Positions 26,261 through 35,437 of a stretch of 64,000 nt of DNA are shown here, piece by piece. The notes beneath the pieces were generated by a model that did no database searches, was not told the origin of the DNA, and saw only the letters and a list, made by a program, of their open reading frames with translations. Origin of the DNA: Chelatococcus reniformis (GTDB taxonomy: Bacteria; Pseudomonadota; Alphaproteobacteria; Rhizobiales; Beijerinckiaceae); assembly GCF_014640075.1 (NCBI RefSeq), contig NZ_BMGG01000001.1:372001-436000 (forward strand), read 5' to 3'. Numbering within the stretch: the stretch's first letter is position 1; each line of letters begins with the position of its first letter. The translations under genes and the position numbers were made by a program.

Positions 26261-26489
26261 CCGTGCTCGGCGCGGGTCGGCGGACAAGCGGCACGCCGCC
26301 GGCGACAATCAGCGCGGAGGTGCGGTGGGACGTCTCGACTCTTATTCTCTCACGAGCATAGGCTGCGCGCCGCCAAGCGCCAGCTGGGGCCACGCCCAGA
26401 CATGCGTTAGGGCAATGTTGGGGTAGCGCCGATTCCGATAGAAAAATCATTCCTTTCAGTCTTTTAGACTGCATGTATGGAGGACGCCC

Positions 26490-27503
26490 GTGCCGACCAA
26501 CCACCAGATCCAGCTCGCCGCCCGTCCGGTGGGCGAGCCCAAACCCAGCGATTTCCGACTCGTCGAGACCGAAGCGCCCACCCCCGGGCCGGGGCAGGTG
26601 CTGCTCAAAACCCTGTGGCTGTCGCTCGATCCCTATATGCGCGGCCGCATGAGCGACGCCAAATCCTACGCCAAGTCGCTCGAGCCTGGCGACGTCATCG
26701 TCGGCGGCACCGTCAACGAGGTGGTCGCCTCCAATAATCCCAAGTTTGCCGCGGGTGACGTGGTGCTGGGCTACGAGGGCTGGCAAAGCTACTCGCTGTC
26801 CGACGGCACCGGCCTGCGCAAGCTCGACCCTGCCCGGGCTCCGATCCAGACCGCGCTCGGCGTGCTCGGCATGCCGGGCATGACCGCCTACACCGGCCTA
26901 CTCAACATCGGCCAGCCCAAGGCGGGCGAGACGGTGGTGGTCGCGGCCGCTTCGGGCGCGGTGGGCTCCATCGTCGGGCAGATCGCCAGGATCAAGGGCG
27001 CCCGTGCCGTCGGCATCGCCGGCGGCGCCGACAAATGCCGCTACATCGTCGACGAGCTCGGCTTCGATGCCGCGGTGGATCACCGCGATCCCGACCTGCG
27101 CCGCAAGCTCGCCGAGGCATGCCCCGACGGCATCGACGTCTATTTCGAGAACGTCGGCGGCGCCGTGTGGGACGCGGTCTTCCCGCGGCTCAACAACTTC
27201 GCCCGCATCCCGCTGTGCGGGCTGATCGCCCATTACAACGACACCGAGACGCCAAAGGGCCCAGACCGCCTGCCGGGCTTCATGCGCCAAGCGCTGACCA
27301 AGCGGCTGGCGCTGCGCGGGTTCATCGTCTCCGACTTCGCCTCCGACGGGCCGGCGTTCGAGCGCGACGTCAGCCAGTGGATCCGCGAGGGCAAGATCAA
27401 GCACCGCGAGGACATCGTGGAGGGGCTGGACAAGGCGCCGGAAGCCTTCATCGGCCTGCTCAAAGGAGCCAACCTCGGCAAGCTGCTGGTGAAGGTGGCC
27501 TGA
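26490..27503 (+). CDS. NADP-dependent MDR-family oxidoreductase (CurA/leukotriene B4 dehydrogenase type)
   Basis: A 337-residue zinc-free medium-chain reductase. The substrate part has TLWLSLDPYMRGRMSD (residues about 42-58), typical of the CurA/PTGR group, and the cofactor part has VVVAAASGAVGSIVGQIA and FENVGGAVWDAV. It likely reduces the double bond of enones or related alkenals with NADPH in the cytosol. The start is GTG at 26490, chosen because GGAGG (26479-26483) lies 6 bases upstream and homology begins immediately. It appears to be monocistronic, with 152 bases before the next gene. Confidence 0.88.
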   Translation: MPTNHQIQLAARPVGEPKPSDFRLVETEAPTPGPGQVLLKTLWLSLDPYMRGRMSDAKSYAKSLEPGDVIVGGTVNEVVASNNPKFAAGDVVLGYEGWQSYSLSDGTGLRKLDPARAPIQTALGVLGMPGMTAYTGLLNIGQPKAGETVVVAAASGAVGSIVGQIARIKGARAVGIAGGADKCRYIVDELGFDAAVDHRDPDLRRKLAEACPDGIDVYFENVGGAVWDAVFPRLNNFARIPLCGLIAHYNDTETPKGPDRLPGFMRQALTKRLALRGFIVSDFASDGPAFERDVSQWIREGKIKHREDIVEGLDKAPEAFIGLLKGANLGKLLVKVA

Positions 27504-27655
27504 CAGGCCGCACCACGCATACGGCCGGGCCCGCCCCGTGGCGGTGGGCTCGGAGGCAGCCGGATGCGAGCCGGGTCGCGCCGGCGGGGGGAAAATGGCA
27601 TGGTGCCGCACGCCCACCCCGATTCAGCCGGCCGTCCCGGGGGCGTCGGGACGCG

Positions 27656-29218
27656 ATGGAGAGCGACCAGCGGATGCAGGTGACGAGACGCGGAACGCTG
27701 CGCCTGGCGGCAGCGGCCTTGGCAGCCGGTGTGGTGGAGCCCCGGATCGCCCGGGCAGACCCTGCCGCCTTCAGCCCCGCGACCGTCGTGGAGGCCGCAC
27801 GGGAACGCGCCGCCCGGGACTACGTGGCGCCCGACAGATCCCTGCCCGGCGCGCTCGAGCGCCTCAGCTACGACGATCTCCGCCGCATCAATTTCCGCCG
27901 CGACAGCACGCTGCTGCGCAGCCCCGGATCGCATTTCGGGCTCCAGCTGTTCCACCGCGGCGGCATCTTCAGGAACAAGGTCCGCGTGCACGTGGTGGAC
28001 CAGGGCACGGCCACCGAGCTCACCTATGGGCCGGGCCTGTTCGACTTCGGTGCGGCGGGCGCACCGGGCGGGCTGCGCGCCGATCTCGGTTTTGCCGGCT
28101 TTCGCCTGCTGTTTCCGCTCAATCGGCCCGACAAGCTGGATGAGCTCGTCTCCTTCCTCGGCGCGAGCTATTTCCGGGTGCTCGGCCCCGGCCAGCACTA
28201 CGGCCTGTCGGCGCGCGGTCTGGCCTTGGGATCAGGCAGCCCGCACGAGGAGTTCCCCGATTTCGTCGCATTCTGGATCGAGGCGCCGCGCCCGCTCGTG
28301 CCGAGCATCACGGTGCACGCCCTGCTGGACAGCCGATCGGTGGCGGGAGCCTATCGCTTCGTGTTCGCCCCGCAGGCCGACGCAGACGTCCAGGTCGAGG
28401 CGACCCTGTTCCCGCGCCGGGAACTGCGGGGCCTGGGGCTTGCCCCGCTCACCTCGATGTTCCTGTTCGGCGAGAATACCGTCGGCAAGCCCGCCGACTT
28501 CCGGCCCGAGGTGCACGATTCCGACGGGCTGGCCATCCGCAGCACCGCCGGGGAGTGGATCTGGCGGCCGCTCCGCAACCCGGCCAAGCCGGCCACGTCG
28601 GCGTTTCTGGACGCGGCCCCGTCGGCCTTCGGGCTGATCCAGCGCGACCGCCATTTCCGCAGCTATCAGGATCTGGAGGCGCAGTACCACCTCCGGCCAA
28701 GCTATTGGATCGAGCCGAAGGCCCTGGGCGGCGCCGGCTCTGTCGCCCTGACCGAGCTGACGGCCACCAAGGAGGCGGAGGACAACATCGTCGCGTGCTG
28801 GATGCCGGACCGGGCGCCCCGGGCGGGCGAGGAGCTCAGCATCGCCTACGCCATCCGCTCGGCTACCCCGCCCTTGCATGGGGGCGGCCGGGCCGTCGCG
28901 ACCTTCGAGACGCACGCCGGCGCCGCCACCAGCAGCGAGCCGTCGGGGCTGAGGCGCTTCGTCATCGACTTCGCTGGCGGCCGGCTCGGCTCCAGCCGCG
29001 TCAACCTGGCGAGCCTGGCACTCGTGGCGACGTCATCGGCCGGCGCCATCTCGGGCGCGACCCTGGTCCGCAACCGTGCCATCGACGGCGTCCGCGCCTC
29101 GTTCGACGTGGACCTGCCGACCGAGCAGGACGTCGATCTGCGCGCCTACATCCGGATGGGCCACGAAGCGGTATCGGAGACCTGGACCTACCGCTACGAC
29201 GTCGAGCCGCCGGCGTAA
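27656..29218 (+). CDS. Periplasmic glucan biosynthesis protein, OpgG/OpgD (MdoG/MdoD) family
   Basis: A 520-residue exported protein. The N-terminus VTRRGTLRLAAAALAAG is a twin-arginine-type signal, which favours the OpgD subtype. Family stretches include LSYDDLRRINFRRDSTL, GAAGAPGGLRADLGFAGFRLL, FLGASYFRVLGPGQHYGLSARGLA (about residues 165-188), TSMFLFGEN and GEWIWRPLRNP. It acts in the periplasm on the backbone of osmoregulated glucans. The ATG at 27674, nearer the twin arginines, is an alternative start. The frame is open for 600 bases upstream inside another gene, without meaning. It ends 5 bases from the convergent ampG. Confidence 0.9.
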   Translation: MESDQRMQVTRRGTLRLAAAALAAGVVEPRIARADPAAFSPATVVEAARERAARDYVAPDRSLPGALERLSYDDLRRINFRRDSTLLRSPGSHFGLQLFHRGGIFRNKVRVHVVDQGTATELTYGPGLFDFGAAGAPGGLRADLGFAGFRLLFPLNRPDKLDELVSFLGASYFRVLGPGQHYGLSARGLALGSGSPHEEFPDFVAFWIEAPRPLVPSITVHALLDSRSVAGAYRFVFAPQADADVQVEATLFPRRELRGLGLAPLTSMFLFGENTVGKPADFRPEVHDSDGLAIRSTAGEWIWRPLRNPAKPATSAFLDAAPSAFGLIQRDRHFRSYQDLEAQYHLRPSYWIEPKALGGAGSVALTELTATKEAEDNIVACWMPDRAPRAGEELSIAYAIRSATPPLHGGGRAVATFETHAGAATSSEPSGLRRFVIDFAGGRLGSSRVNLASLALVATSSAGAISGATLVRNRAIDGVRASFDVDLPTEQDVDLRAYIRMGHEAVSETWTYRYDVEPPA

Positions 29219-29223
29219 CCGCC

Positions 29224-30579
29224 TCAGGCCGGTGCGGAACGCTCCTTCAACGGCTCCGTCTCCTCAGCTTCGACCGGCCTCCTGCCCGTCTGCGCCGACT
29301 CGCGATCGAAGCGCCAGATGAGCAGCGACAGGACGGCAACGGGCACGCCGACCAGCGCGGTCAGCACGAAGAACGTCGGGTAGCCGAACTGGTCGACCAT
29401 GACGCCGGAGAGCCCCCCCACGAACTTGCCGGGCAGCGCATAGAGCGAGCTCAGCAGCGCGTATTGCGTCGCCGCCATGGCCGGCGACGTCAGCCCCGAC
29501 ATGTAGGCGATCAGGGCCGTGCCGGCGAAGCCGCTGGCGAAGTTGTCGAGGCTGATCGACAGGGTCAGCAGATCGAGGCGGTGGCCGGCGGTGGCGAGCC
29601 AGGCGAACATCAAATTGGACGCCGCGCCGGCGATGCCGCCGACGACGAGGCACGGCATGAGGCCGGCACGGGCGATGGCGATGCCGCCCGCGAAGGCGCC
29701 GAGGATGCCGATCCACACGCCGTAGAGCTTGGAGACGCTGGCGATCTCGGACTTGGAGAAGCCGAGGTCGATGTAGAGCGGGTTGGCCATGATGCCGGAA
29801 ACGAAATCCGGCAGGCGGTAGATGGAGATCATCGCCAGGATCAGCACCACCAGCGTGCCCTTGCGCCGGACGAGCTCGGTGAACGGCTCCAGCACGGCGG
29901 AGGCGAAGGAGAAGCCGGGCCTGACCGCGGGCGCGGGCGCGCCTGCCCTATCGGCCGGACGGGCCACCGGGGCGAGCAGCGTGGCGATGATGCCGACGAG
30001 GGTCATCGCCGCCATGGCGAAATAGGCCGTGCGCCAGTCGACGAACTCGGCCAGATAGAGAGCGCCGGCGCCTGAACAGATCAGCGCCAGCCGGTAGCCG
30101 AGCTGATAGACGGCCGACAGCATGCCCTGCTCTTCCGTCGGCGCCGCGTCGATGCGCCAGCCGTCGATGGCCACGTCCTGCGTCGCCCCGGCGAAGGCCA
30201 CCAGCAACGCCATCGCCACCGTGCCGAGCAGAAAGTGAGCGGGATCGGCGATGGCGAGACCGGCAAGGCCGACTGCCACCAGGAGCTGCGCCGCCAGCAT
30301 CCAGGCACGCCGGCGGCCGAGCAGCCGCGCCAGCACGGGAAGGTCGATCCGGTCGATGGCGGGAGCCCAGATGAACTTGAGCGAATAGGCGAGCGCCACC
30401 CAGCTCAGCATGCCGATCTCGGTACGCGACACGCCCGCCTCGCGCAGCCACGCCGACAGCGTGCCGAACACCAGCAGGAACGGCAGGCCGGAGCTGAAGC
30501 CCAGCGCCAGCATGATCGCCAGCCTGGGCTCGGTGAAGGCGCGGGCGATCTGGGTCCGGCGGTCGCGAATCGAAGGCAT
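29224..30579 (-). CDS. ampG: AmpG-type muropeptide MFS permease
   Basis: A 451-residue MFS protein with 12 helices. AmpG features: ALGFSSGLPFLLVFGTLSAWLREAGVSRTEIG at the first helix and loop, YSLKFIWAPAIDRI, and FAGATQDVAIDGWRIDA (about residues 130-146), which is diagnostic. It would import anhydro-muropeptides for cell-wall recycling. It stands alone; the upstream gap (30580-30725) holds a GGCCGGGC-type repeat. Confidence 0.9.
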   Translation of the reverse strand: MPSIRDRRTQIARAFTEPRLAIMLALGFSSGLPFLLVFGTLSAWLREAGVSRTEIGMLSWVALAYSLKFIWAPAIDRIDLPVLARLLGRRRAWMLAAQLLVAVGLAGLAIADPAHFLLGTVAMALLVAFAGATQDVAIDGWRIDAAPTEEQGMLSAVYQLGYRLALICSGAGALYLAEFVDWRTAYFAMAAMTLVGIIATLLAPVARPADRAGAPAPAVRPGFSFASAVLEPFTELVRRKGTLVVLILAMISIYRLPDFVSGIMANPLYIDLGFSKSEIASVSKLYGVWIGILGAFAGGIAIARAGLMPCLVVGGIAGAASNLMFAWLATAGHRLDLLTLSISLDNFASGFAGTALIAYMSGLTSPAMAATQYALLSSLYALPGKFVGGLSGVMVDQFGYPTFFVLTALVGVPVAVLSLLIWRFDRESAQTGRRPVEAEETEPLKERSAPA

Positions 30580-30625
30580 CGCTCATCTTGCCATGAGAAG
30601 GGTGCGCGGGCTTAGCCGGCCCCAC

Positions 30626-30748
30626 GCGTCATGGCCGGGCCCGACCTGGCCATCCCATCTACCTGGAACGCCGCGCGTAGCCCGTCCTCTCGGGCCAGAG
30701 TTTGTCAAACCGATGGATGGCCCGGTCAAGCCCGGCCAGGACGACTGG
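30626..30748. repeat. GGCCGGGC-type intergenic repeat, family C, copy 1
   Basis: Contains GCGTCATGGCCGGGC...CTGGCCATCC (30626-30652) and GATGGATGGCCCGGTCAAG followed by CCCGGCCAGGACGAC (30712-30744). The same GATGGATGGCCCG.TCAAG motif and a CGTCATGGCCGG arm recur at 41500-41583. The right part runs into the 3' end of the TetR gene and supplies its last codons and TGA stop. Confidence 0.55.
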
Positions 30749-31415
30749 AGCGGACGAGCGTCGGGAGGACCCCGCTATCGGGCGTTTGTTCCCCCGGCAC
30801 CACCATGCGCAGGATCAGGTCGCCATAGTGGTCGCCGAGCTGTTCCGGACTCATCGGCCCGCTGGCCGAGAACCAGGTCGCCACCGAAATGCACAGCGAC
30901 ATGATGGTCAGGCGGATGAGCTGCACGTTCTCGAAGGTGAACTGGCCGGCGGCCCGGCCGCTCAGCAGACAGCTCACGAACACCTCGTTCACCTGGTGGC
31001 GGAGCGTCACGATGCTGGCCCGCTGCTCCGGGCTCAGCACATCGAACTCGAAGGTGGCGACATGCACCGCCGTGTGCATGCGTGCATTGCACCGAGCGTA
31101 GCTGGAGACCAGCGCGTGGAGCTGCCGCAAGGGGTCGGCCTCGCGCGCCTGGGCGCGCCGCAGATCCTCCAGCATGGCCGTCGCCATGACCACGGTCAGC
31201 TTATAGAGAAGATCCCGCTTGCTGGCGAAGTGAACGTAGAGGGCGGCGGGCGACATCTCGGCCGATTTGGCGATGTCGCGGGTGGTCGTGCCGTGGTAGC
31301 CCTTGGCGGCGAAGCTTTCGATGGCGGAAACGAGCAGCTTCTTTACCGAATTGCGCTTTTGCTCGCCCGGGAACTCCGACGAGAACCCCTGGTTGATCGA
31401 CTCGGTGAAGGACAT
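30726..31415 (-). CDS. TetR/AcrR-family transcriptional regulator
   Basis: A 229-residue regulator. The DNA-binding part (about residues 22-70) shows the family pattern KKLLVSAIESFAAKGYHGTT, TRDIAKSAEMSPAALYVHF and SKRDLLYKL; the rest is the helical ligand domain. The frame is open to 31583, but the ATG at 31415 has GAGGA upstream and gives a usual length. It is divergent from the first acyl-CoA synthetase/Liv module and so probably controls it, likely in response to an acyl-CoA, as many TetR regulators of ligase genes do (inference). Its final residues SSRPGRA and stop codon come from an intergenic repeat. Confidence 0.85.
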   Translation of the reverse strand: MSFTESINQGFSSEFPGEQKRNSVKKLLVSAIESFAAKGYHGTTTRDIAKSAEMSPAALYVHFASKRDLLYKLTVVMATAMLEDLRRAQAREADPLRQLHALVSSYARCNARMHTAVHVATFEFDVLSPEQRASIVTLRHQVNEVFVSCLLSGRAAGQFTFENVQLIRLTIMSLCISVATWFSASGPMSPEQLGDHYGDLILRMVVPGEQTPDSGVLPTLVRSSRPGRA

Positions 31416-31609
31416 GATGTCCTCGCCGGAGATGCGGCTCAGCTTGACGCCGGGGACGGGCGGCGCGGCGAGCGCCAGGCTGCGCGCGTTCGCCGCAGGC
31501 AACGGGCCGTCGACGATGTCTGCGGCGCTGGCGCGCCGGGCGGGTGTTCGCTGTCGCAAAGTTCGTTGGTCCAGGCTTGACACGGCGGCTGCGGGAACTC
31601 ACGCTGAAC

Positions 31610-31628
31610 TAAGCAAGCGCTCAGTCAC
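31610..31628. promoter_or_regulatory. Possible TetR operator in the divergent gap
   Basis: TAAGCAAGCGCTCAGTCA contains one good half of the AAGCAAGCGCTTGCTT-like palindromes bound by several TetR regulators of acyl-CoA metabolism; the other half is imperfect. It lies between the TetR gene and the acyl-CoA synthetase. Weak evidence. Confidence 0.3.
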
Positions 31629-31750
31629 AAGAGCGCGCCGATCTTACCGCCTCGAGGGGCGGCGACAAAGGGCAGGAGCGCAAGGATGAACAACGGCGAC
31701 GTTCGATCGCTGGCCGGCCGGGGGATGGGGTGCACGCGGAGTGGCGGCCG

Positions 31751-33343
31751 ATGACCGTCGCCGCCTGGATCAGGCGCAACGCCCACTGGCGTCGGGACAA
31801 GCTCGCCCTCGTCTCCGGCGACCGCCGTTACACCTATGGCGAATTCAACGAGCGCGTGAACCGCCAGGCCAACGGCCTCCTGGCCGAGGGCCTCGTGCGT
31901 GGCGACCGCGTCGCCGTGATCGCCAACAACACGAGCGAGGCGGTGGAGGCGCTGGGCGCGGCTGCCAAGGCCGGCCTGGTGCACGTGCCGATCAACTTCC
32001 GACTGTCGCCCCGCGAGGTCGAGCAGATCCTCACGCACAGCGGCGCCCGCATCGTCCTGGCCGAGCAGGAGTTCGCCGGACTGCTCGACGGTATCGGGCC
32101 CTGCCCCGATCTCAAGCGGATCATCCGGCACGACCCGCGCGACCAGGGCGGATCCGAGCATGAGGCCTGGCTCGCAGGTCAGCCTGATGCCGAGCCGCCC
32201 GTGGACGTAACCGGCGAGGACGACCTCCTCATCGTCTACACCAGCGGCACCACCGGCTCGGCCAAGGGTGCCTTCTTCAAACAGAAGCACTGCGTCGCGC
32301 ATGCCCCGGTACCCGCGCTGGTGTACGACATCCGCGAGGATAGCCGGCTGCTGATGGTCTATCCGCACAACTCCATCGCGTCGATGAACATGTACTACAT
32401 CCCGGCCTGGATGCAGGGGGCGACGGTGGTGCTGGCGGACGCCCGCGGCTTCTCGGCCGAGCGCTGGCTCGGCCAGGTGGAGAGGGAGCGCATCACCCAC
32501 TGCCACCTGGTGCCGACCATGCTGATCCGCGTGCTGGACAGCGGCGCCGTGGGCCAGTTCGACGTCTCGTCGCTCCAGACCGTCGGCTATGGCTCGGCGC
32601 CGATGCCCAAGCACCGCGTCGAGGAGCTCAGCGCCACCTTCGGCAACATCCTGGTGCAGGGCTACGGCATGACCGAGACGTCGTCGATCGCGGCGGCGCT
32701 CGACAAGGCCGAGCATCGCCGTGCGCTGGCGGGTGACGGACGCCGGCTCGCCTCGTGCGGGCGCCCGGTGTTCGGCTGCGAGCTGCGCGTCGTCGGCGAG
32801 GACGGCCACGATGTGAAGCCGGGCGAACTCGGCGAGATCATCTTCCGCGGCCCCTACATCGCGCCGGCCTACTTCAAGGACCCCGAACGCACGGCCCAGA
32901 CCATCGTGGACGGGTGGCTGCACTCGGGCGATCTTGCGGAGCTCGACGAGGACGGCTTCATCTACATCGTCGACCGCAAGAACGACATCATCATCTCCGG
33001 CGGCTTCAACGTGGCGAGCAAGGAGGTGGAAGAGGTCCTCTGCTGGCACGACGCGGTGCGCGAGGCGGCGGTGGTGTCGCGGCCCGATCCGGAGTGGGGC
33101 GAGCGCGTCCATGCCTTCGTCGCGCTGCGCGAGGGTGCTGCGGCGGATGCGGCGGAGCTCATCGCCTTCTGCCGCGACCGGCTGTCCCGCATCAAATGCC
33201 CGGACCGCATCGAATTCGTCGAGGAGCTGCCGCGCAATGCGCTGGGCAAGCTCGTCAAGGGCGACCTGCGCGCCCGCGCCCGCGCCCGCGCCCAAACGGA
33301 ATCGCAAGCCCAGGCCCGCCAGCCGGTCCGCGGCGACGCCTGA
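31751..33343 (+). CDS. Acyl-CoA synthetase (AMP-forming), module 1
   Basis: A 530-residue ANL-superfamily ligase. Motifs: LLIVYTSGTTGSAKGAFFKQ (P-loop, about residues 160-178), QGYGMTETS, GWLHSGDLAELDEDGFIY and DRKNDIIISGGFNVASKEVE, and the catalytic Lys in PRNALGKLVKGDL near the end. It activates a carboxylic acid to its CoA thioester; the substrate is unknown. The last 25 residues are a repetitive Arg/Ala and Gln tail. GTG at 31730 is an alternative start; GGAG supports the ATG at 31751. It heads a + strand module with a Liv-type transporter and a ketosynthase, suggesting the acid is imported and then activated. Confidence 0.87.
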   Translation: MTVAAWIRRNAHWRRDKLALVSGDRRYTYGEFNERVNRQANGLLAEGLVRGDRVAVIANNTSEAVEALGAAAKAGLVHVPINFRLSPREVEQILTHSGARIVLAEQEFAGLLDGIGPCPDLKRIIRHDPRDQGGSEHEAWLAGQPDAEPPVDVTGEDDLLIVYTSGTTGSAKGAFFKQKHCVAHAPVPALVYDIREDSRLLMVYPHNSIASMNMYYIPAWMQGATVVLADARGFSAERWLGQVERERITHCHLVPTMLIRVLDSGAVGQFDVSSLQTVGYGSAPMPKHRVEELSATFGNILVQGYGMTETSSIAAALDKAEHRRALAGDGRRLASCGRPVFGCELRVVGEDGHDVKPGELGEIIFRGPYIAPAYFKDPERTAQTIVDGWLHSGDLAELDEDGFIYIVDRKNDIIISGGFNVASKEVEEVLCWHDAVREAAVVSRPDPEWGERVHAFVALREGAAADAAELIAFCRDRLSRIKCPDRIEFVEELPRNALGKLVKGDLRARARARAQTESQAQARQPVRGDA

Positions 33344-33417
33344 AGCCCGCGTCTAGACGGGCCGGACCCTGACGCAGATCGGGGCGAAGGCCAAACACAG
33401 AGGGGAGGATGAGGCTG

Positions 33418-34572
33418 ATGATCAAGTCGATCACACGACGTGTGGTGCTCGCCGCCGCAGTGGCCGGGCTGGCGGCTCCGGCCCTGGCGCAAGGGGCTGA
33501 CCGAGGGCCGGTCAAACTGGGGGCGGTGCTGAGCCTCAGCGGGCCGGCCGCGGTGTTCGGCATTCCCGAGCGCGATGCGATCCAGGCGGTGCTCAAGCAG
33601 ATGCACTCCACCACGCCGGACGGGCGCCGCATCGATCTCGTGCTGGTGGACGACAAGAGCAACCCGACCGAGGCTGCCCGCGCCGTCTCGCAGGTCATCA
33701 ACAACGACCAGGTGGTGGCGATCATCGGTCCGAGCACCGGATCGGGCATCCTGGCCGCCGGGCCGATCGCCCAGCGCCTCAAGGTGCCGCTGCTCGGCCC
33801 CGCGGGCACGCTCGCCATCACCGATCCCAAGAACGAGTTCTATCCCTGGGTGTTTCGTGTCGCTCCCAGCGACATCGTCGATATCCGCGTGATCCTGCGC
33901 GACATGGCCAAGAGCAAGACCAAGAAGGTCGGCATCTTCTATCAGGAGGATGCCTATGGGAAGACCGGCGTCGACGAGGCCAAGATCTTCGGACCGACGA
34001 TCGGGCTCAATGTGGTCGATACGGTGAGCGCCCCTTATACGGCGACCGACCTGACGGCACAGGCCACCAAGCTGCGCAACGCCGGCGTCGAAGCCGTCTT
34101 CCTGCAGGTGTCGATCTCGGCGCTGGGCAGCTCCTTCCTCAAGGCGGCGCGGCAGGTGGGGCTCGACGTCCCGATCTACGCCAATGCGGGCCTCGCCCAG
34201 CGTTCGTTCGCCGAGAACACCGGGCCGGAGGCGGAAGGCCTGCGGGTGCTCAGCATCGGCAACATCCCCTTCGACCCGGTCGGCGGTGAAGTGGAACTCG
34301 CCAAGATGCTGCAAGCCGAGGGCAAGGTGCCCCAGGGCTGGGGCGAGCTCGTCGGCACCAATGCGCTGATGGCCGCCGTCGCCGCCATCGACGCGCAGAA
34401 GGGCAAGGAGATCACCGGCGAAAGCATGCGCGACACGCTCGAGACGCTCTGCAACTTCAAGGCCTACGCGCGCGGCAAGGCCTGCTTCGCCAAGGACAAG
34501 CACGACGGCTGGGGCGAGGACGCGCTGGTCATCACCGAGCTGCGTAACAAGCAGCTCAAGACCCTGGACTGA
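33418..34572 (+). CDS. Liv-type ABC transporter substrate-binding protein, module 1
   Basis: A 384-residue periplasmic protein: Sec signal (VVLAAAVAGLAAPALAQ), then VKLGAVLSLSGPAAVFGIPE and the Venus-flytrap fold with IIGPSTGSGILAAGPIAQ and VGIFYQEDAYGKTGVDE. This subfamily of leucine-binding-like proteins often binds aromatic or other carboxylates rather than amino acids when next to a CoA ligase. An ATG at 33409 touches the GGGGAGG sequence, so the ATG at 33418, 9 bases after it, is the better start. First gene of the Liv part of module 1. Confidence 0.85.
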   Translation: MIKSITRRVVLAAAVAGLAAPALAQGADRGPVKLGAVLSLSGPAAVFGIPERDAIQAVLKQMHSTTPDGRRIDLVLVDDKSNPTEAARAVSQVINNDQVVAIIGPSTGSGILAAGPIAQRLKVPLLGPAGTLAITDPKNEFYPWVFRVAPSDIVDIRVILRDMAKSKTKKVGIFYQEDAYGKTGVDEAKIFGPTIGLNVVDTVSAPYTATDLTAQATKLRNAGVEAVFLQVSISALGSSFLKAARQVGLDVPIYANAGLAQRSFAENTGPEAEGLRVLSIGNIPFDPVGGEVELAKMLQAEGKVPQGWGELVGTNALMAAVAAIDAQKGKEITGESMRDTLETLCNFKAYARGKACFAKDKHDGWGEDALVITELRNKQLKTLD

Positions 34573-34582
34573 CGAGGGCGCC

Positions 34583-35437
34583 GTGCTGGCGATCGCCGAA
34601 TACGTCGTGCGCGGCGCCCTCTCGGGCGCCATCTACGCCCTCCTCGCCGTGCCGATGAGCCTCATGTTCGTCACCGTGCGGACGATCGACTTCGCCGTCG
34701 GCGCCTATGCGCTGATCGCCGCCGCGGTGTGCTGGAGCGTCGGCGGCGCGCTCGGCCTCGCCGCGGGCCTCGGTGCGGCGATGGCCTGCGCCGCTTTCAT
34801 GGCGATCATCTTCCTCGCTTTGAAGCGGCTGGGCTGCGAGGACCACATCATCTACGCCCTGGCGAGCTTCGGGCTCGCCACGGCGCTCGCCTCGCTGGTG
34901 CTGTGGTGGTGGGGCACCCAGGCCTTCGTGCGCGACGCCTTCTCCGATCCCTGGTCGGTGGGCGGCATCCGCCTGGCGCCACAGGGCGTGATCAACTTCG
35001 CGCTGATCCTGCTGCTGGTAGGCGCGCTCCACCTGCTGATCCAGCACACCAGCCTCGGCCGCATGATGCGGGCCGCCGCCGCCAACCAGACCGGCGCGGC
35101 CCTGGCGTCGATCCCCGTCCAGGGCATCCAGGTGGGCACCTACCTGGCCGGCGGCCTGCTCGGCGGCCTCGCCGGCCTCCTGGTGCTGTATTCGGCGGGC
35201 CTCGACTTCACCGCCCCGCTCGGTCTGACCCTGAGCGGTTTCGGCGCCGCCATCATCTTCGGCATCGGCAGCCCGCTGCGTGGCTTCTTCGGCGGCCTGG
35301 CCATGGGCATCGCCCAGGCGCTGGCAGCCGGCTACGCCTCGGCCATGGTGGCTGGCATGGTGCCGTTCCTGTTCGTGCTCCTGGTGTTGACCACCAGCCG
35401 CTTCGGCGAAGAGGCGCTGGCGGGAGGGCGGCCATGA
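34583..35437 (+). CDS. Liv-type ABC permease LivH, module 1
   Basis: A 284-residue inner-membrane permease with GTG start 10 bases after the binding-protein gene. It has about eight hydrophobic segments; LSGAIYALLAVPMSLMFVTV at the first and GLTLSGFGAAIIFGIGSPLRG near the end match LivH proteins. The usual G-x-L-N-F-A-H-G stretch reads RTIDFAVGAYALIAAAV here. It overlaps livM by four bases (ATGA). Confidence 0.83.
   Translation: MLAIAEYVVRGALSGAIYALLAVPMSLMFVTVRTIDFAVGAYALIAAAVCWSVGGALGLAAGLGAAMACAAFMAIIFLALKRLGCEDHIIYALASFGLATALASLVLWWWGTQAFVRDAFSDPWSVGGIRLAPQGVINFALILLLVGALHLLIQHTSLGRMMRAAAANQTGAALASIPVQGIQVGTYLAGGLLGGLAGLLVLYSAGLDFTAPLGLTLSGFGAAIIFGIGSPLRGFFGGLAMGIAQALAAGYASAMVAGMVPFLFVLLVLTTSRFGEEALAGGRP

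Noticed and set aside
27035-27655. In-frame 5' extension of the glucan protein ORF
   Set aside because: It lies inside the MDR oxidoreductase gene in another frame; the twin-arginine signal shows that the real start is at 27656 or 27674.
33250-33320. Repetitive CGCCCGCGCC tract at the end of the first ligase
   Set aside because: It is part of the coding frame (an Arg/Ala tail) and too short and imperfect to be a CRISPR or a functional tandem repeat array.
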